Below, in pieces: positions 63,042-64,000 of a stretch of DNA of 64,000 nucleotides; within the stretch, counting starts at the first letter, position 1; each line of letters opens with the position of its first letter. Both the position numbers and the translations under genes were made by a program. Source of the DNA: Corynebacterium halotolerans (lineage in GTDB: Bacteria > Actinomycetota > Actinomycetes > Mycobacteriales > Mycobacteriaceae); NCBI RefSeq assembly GCF_001056295.1, contig NZ_JVMD01000033.1, positions 105,156-169,155 of the forward strand, read 5' to 3'. The notes below the pieces were generated by a model. That model did not search any database. It was given only the letters and a program-made list of their open reading frames with translations, and was not told the DNA's origin.

Positions 63042-63341
63042 TCATACCGTTGACCTGCGATTGAATGACAAACGCCGCGTGACCGTTTCCGGGTTCACGC
63101 GACGATTAAGCGCAGCGTAGCACACGAGGTGGAAACCCCAGGTCGAAGTGCCGCACCATGTCGTGCCGCTCTGCCCCTTCTGCGAACGCTGAAGCCTGGC
63201 CGCAGCACCGCGCATTCCGGTCTCGTTTGGCCACGGCCCAGCGTCCGGGCTCCCACGCCGTGCGTCGCTGATCGCACGAGCTGCCGCGACCTGCGCGGCC
63301 AGCCGCCGGCTACGGCGCGCACGAACGTCAGCACCGATCAT
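63042..63341 (-). CDS. Hypothetical small basic phage protein
   Basis: A 99-residue Arg/Ala-rich frame whose ATG overlaps the stop of the HTH gene (ATGA). The overlap and direction favour a real gene, but the sequence shows no recognisable domain and the second half is low in typical codon bias. It ends 22 bases before the HNH start, near a TGACCTGC site. It could be a chance open frame. Confidence 0.35.
   Translation of the reverse strand: MIGADVRARRSRRLAAQVAAARAISDARRGSPDAGPWPNETGMRGAAARLQRSQKGQSGTTWCGTSTWGFHLVCYAALNRRVNPETVTRRLSFNRRSTV
63051..63058 (+). promoter_or_regulatory. Fourth TGACCTGC site, before the HNH gene
   Basis: The same 8-mer as at 62492, 62580 and 62628, here 31 bases upstream of the HNH start. 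The equal distance (31-32 bases) from two gene starts supports a regulatory role. Both sites also share a nearby TCATTCA on the minus strand. Confidence 0.5.
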
Positions 63342-64000
63342 GACGACGCCTCGTCGAGCTGCAGCCGCCAGCGCCGCGCGTAGTCGAGTACCTCGGCCAG
63401 CGAGTAGAGCTGCGTGCCGTCGTCCTGCAGGTGCGCCACCACGTGCCCTTCGCGTGCCCACTTGCGGATCGTCGTGCGGCTGACCGGCTCGCCGAGCAGA
63501 CGCGCGGCTTCCTCGACCTGCCGCGACGAGCCGAAGGCGAAGCCCGCGCGTTCCCACCGGACGCCATGAACTCCCTCGCCTTCCGCCACTGCTCCCCGCC
63601 CCGGCTGCCCCGGGGAGCAGGCACCCGATGGGGAGGGGGACTGATCGGGAGGGGGGTGGGGGCCAAGCGCACGGGGAGGGGACGGGGCATCGACGGGCGG
63701 GGGCGGGTCCACCAGATCAGCCACCCGCCGGGCCACGCGCGCCACCTCCAGCGCACGCTCCCGCGCCCACGGCTGGGCCGCGATCACGAGCACATGCCGA
63801 TGCAGCCACGCCGCCATCCCCGCGATCTCGTTGGTCCCCGGCGCCCCGACCTCCGCGCGGCCGACCGTCATCACCAGCCGGGTGACCAGCTTCGCCAGAA
63901 CCACCCCGGCATCGATCTTCACGTCGAGGACATGCACCACCACTGGCGGCCGCGAACCCGACCGCTTCGCCGGGCGGCCGGCATTCGTCCCGGACGCAGG
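63338..64000 (-). CDS. Helix-turn-helix phage protein, 5' end beyond window
   Basis: The visible frame is 220 codons and has no stop up to the window edge; a GTG at 63943 exists, but the residues before it (SRPPVVVHVLDVKID) look coding, so the gene is probably truncated by the window. The N-terminal part is helical (WARERALEVARVARRVADLV), followed by a long Pro-rich linker. The C-terminal MerR/excisionase-like HTH (EEAARLLGEPVSRTTIRKWA, then TQLYSLAEVLDYARR) binds DNA. It may regulate early phage genes. Partial. Confidence 0.7.
   Translation of the reverse strand, partial: PASGTNAGRPAKRSGSRPPVVVHVLDVKIDAGVVLAKLVTRLVMTVGRAEVGAPGTNEIAGMAAWLHRHVLVIAAQPWARERALEVARVARRVADLVDPPPPVDAPSPPRALGPHPPPDQSPSPSGACSPGQPGRGAVAEGEGVHGVRWERAGFAFGSSRQVEEAARLLGEPVSRTTIRKWAREGHVVAHLQDDGTQLYSLAEVLDYARRWRLQLDEASS

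Larger units (their letters stand above)
37690..64000 (-). mobile_element. Siphovirus-type prophage (left end to window edge)
   Basis: A continuous minus-strand block of phage genes from the lysis cassette at the left end to early genes at the right edge. Terminase, portal, capsid, connectors, tail chaperones, tape measure, tail tip and lysis genes are in the standard order. The left boundary lies between the plsC promoter (37,680) and the late terminator (37,841); the exact attachment core cannot be fixed because only one end is visible. The right end, with integrase and immunity genes, is outside the window. All structural genes look intact, so the phage may be functional. Confidence 0.9.

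Overview
The window is high-GC actinobacterial DNA, most likely from a Corynebacterium-like member of the Mycobacteriales (Corynebacteriales). It carries the division/cell-wall (dcw) cluster in actinobacterial form, the MptB mannosyltransferase for lipomannan and lipoarabinomannan, LppM, PknL with PASTA repeats, a class II DAHP synthase and a SigK/RskA pair. The host part follows the order of the M. tuberculosis Rv2146c-Rv2182c block closely. No 16S rRNA or other species marker is present, so the genus is an inference.

Region 1 (1-19,032, all minus strand): mraZ, rsmH, an ftsL-like gene, ftsI, murE, murF, mraY, murD, ftsW, murG, murC, ftsQ, ftsZ, pgeF, sepF, yggT. Most junctions overlap by 1-4 bases (ATGA, GTGA, TGATG), which indicates translational coupling. 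The usual yggS gene between pgeF and sepF is missing. The mraZ promoter overlaps a set of 10-bp-phased GTGGG boxes. A second, inverted cluster of the same boxes lies about 300 bp upstream.

Region 2 (19,033-37,682): envelope and prenyl-lipid genes. These are a DUF3040 protein, an SAV_6107-type HEPN protein, a GNAT acetyltransferase with lppM, metF, a polyprenyl synthase / CrtI-like oxidoreductase / mptB operon, a secreted alpha/beta hydrolase, a Rv2175c-like DNA-binding protein divergent from pknL, an rskA-sigK pair divergent from a fasciclin lipoprotein (the MPT83/MPT70 type that SigK controls in mycobacteria), aroG, an RNase AS-like exonuclease, and plsC. The CrtI-like gene, the hydrolase and the sigK/rskA/fasciclin unit interrupt the conserved order.

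Region 3 (about 37,700 to the end): most of the late half of a siphovirus-type prophage, all on the minus strand. From right to left it has an HTH protein (cut by the window end), HNH endonuclease, a primase/polymerase-like protein, terminase small and large subunits, portal, a MuF minor head protein with a C-terminal EndoU-like nuclease domain, a small acidic protein, scaffold, decoration protein, major capsid, four connector/terminator proteins, major tail protein with an Ig-like domain, tail assembly chaperones joined by a probable -1 frameshift, a tape measure with two peptidoglycan-hydrolase-like domains, Dit and Gp37-like tail proteins, tail appendages, endolysin, holin and a coiled-coil membrane protein. 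Integrase and repressor are not in view and should lie beyond position 64,000.

The most notable candidate system is the prophage MuF-EndoU protein (56,989-58,272) with the overlapping small acidic ORF immediately downstream. This has the layout of a phage-borne polymorphic toxin with its immunity protein. Other regulatory candidates are the two mraZ operator clusters, a SigK-type promoter before the fasciclin gene, and four TGACCTGC sites in the early prophage region.
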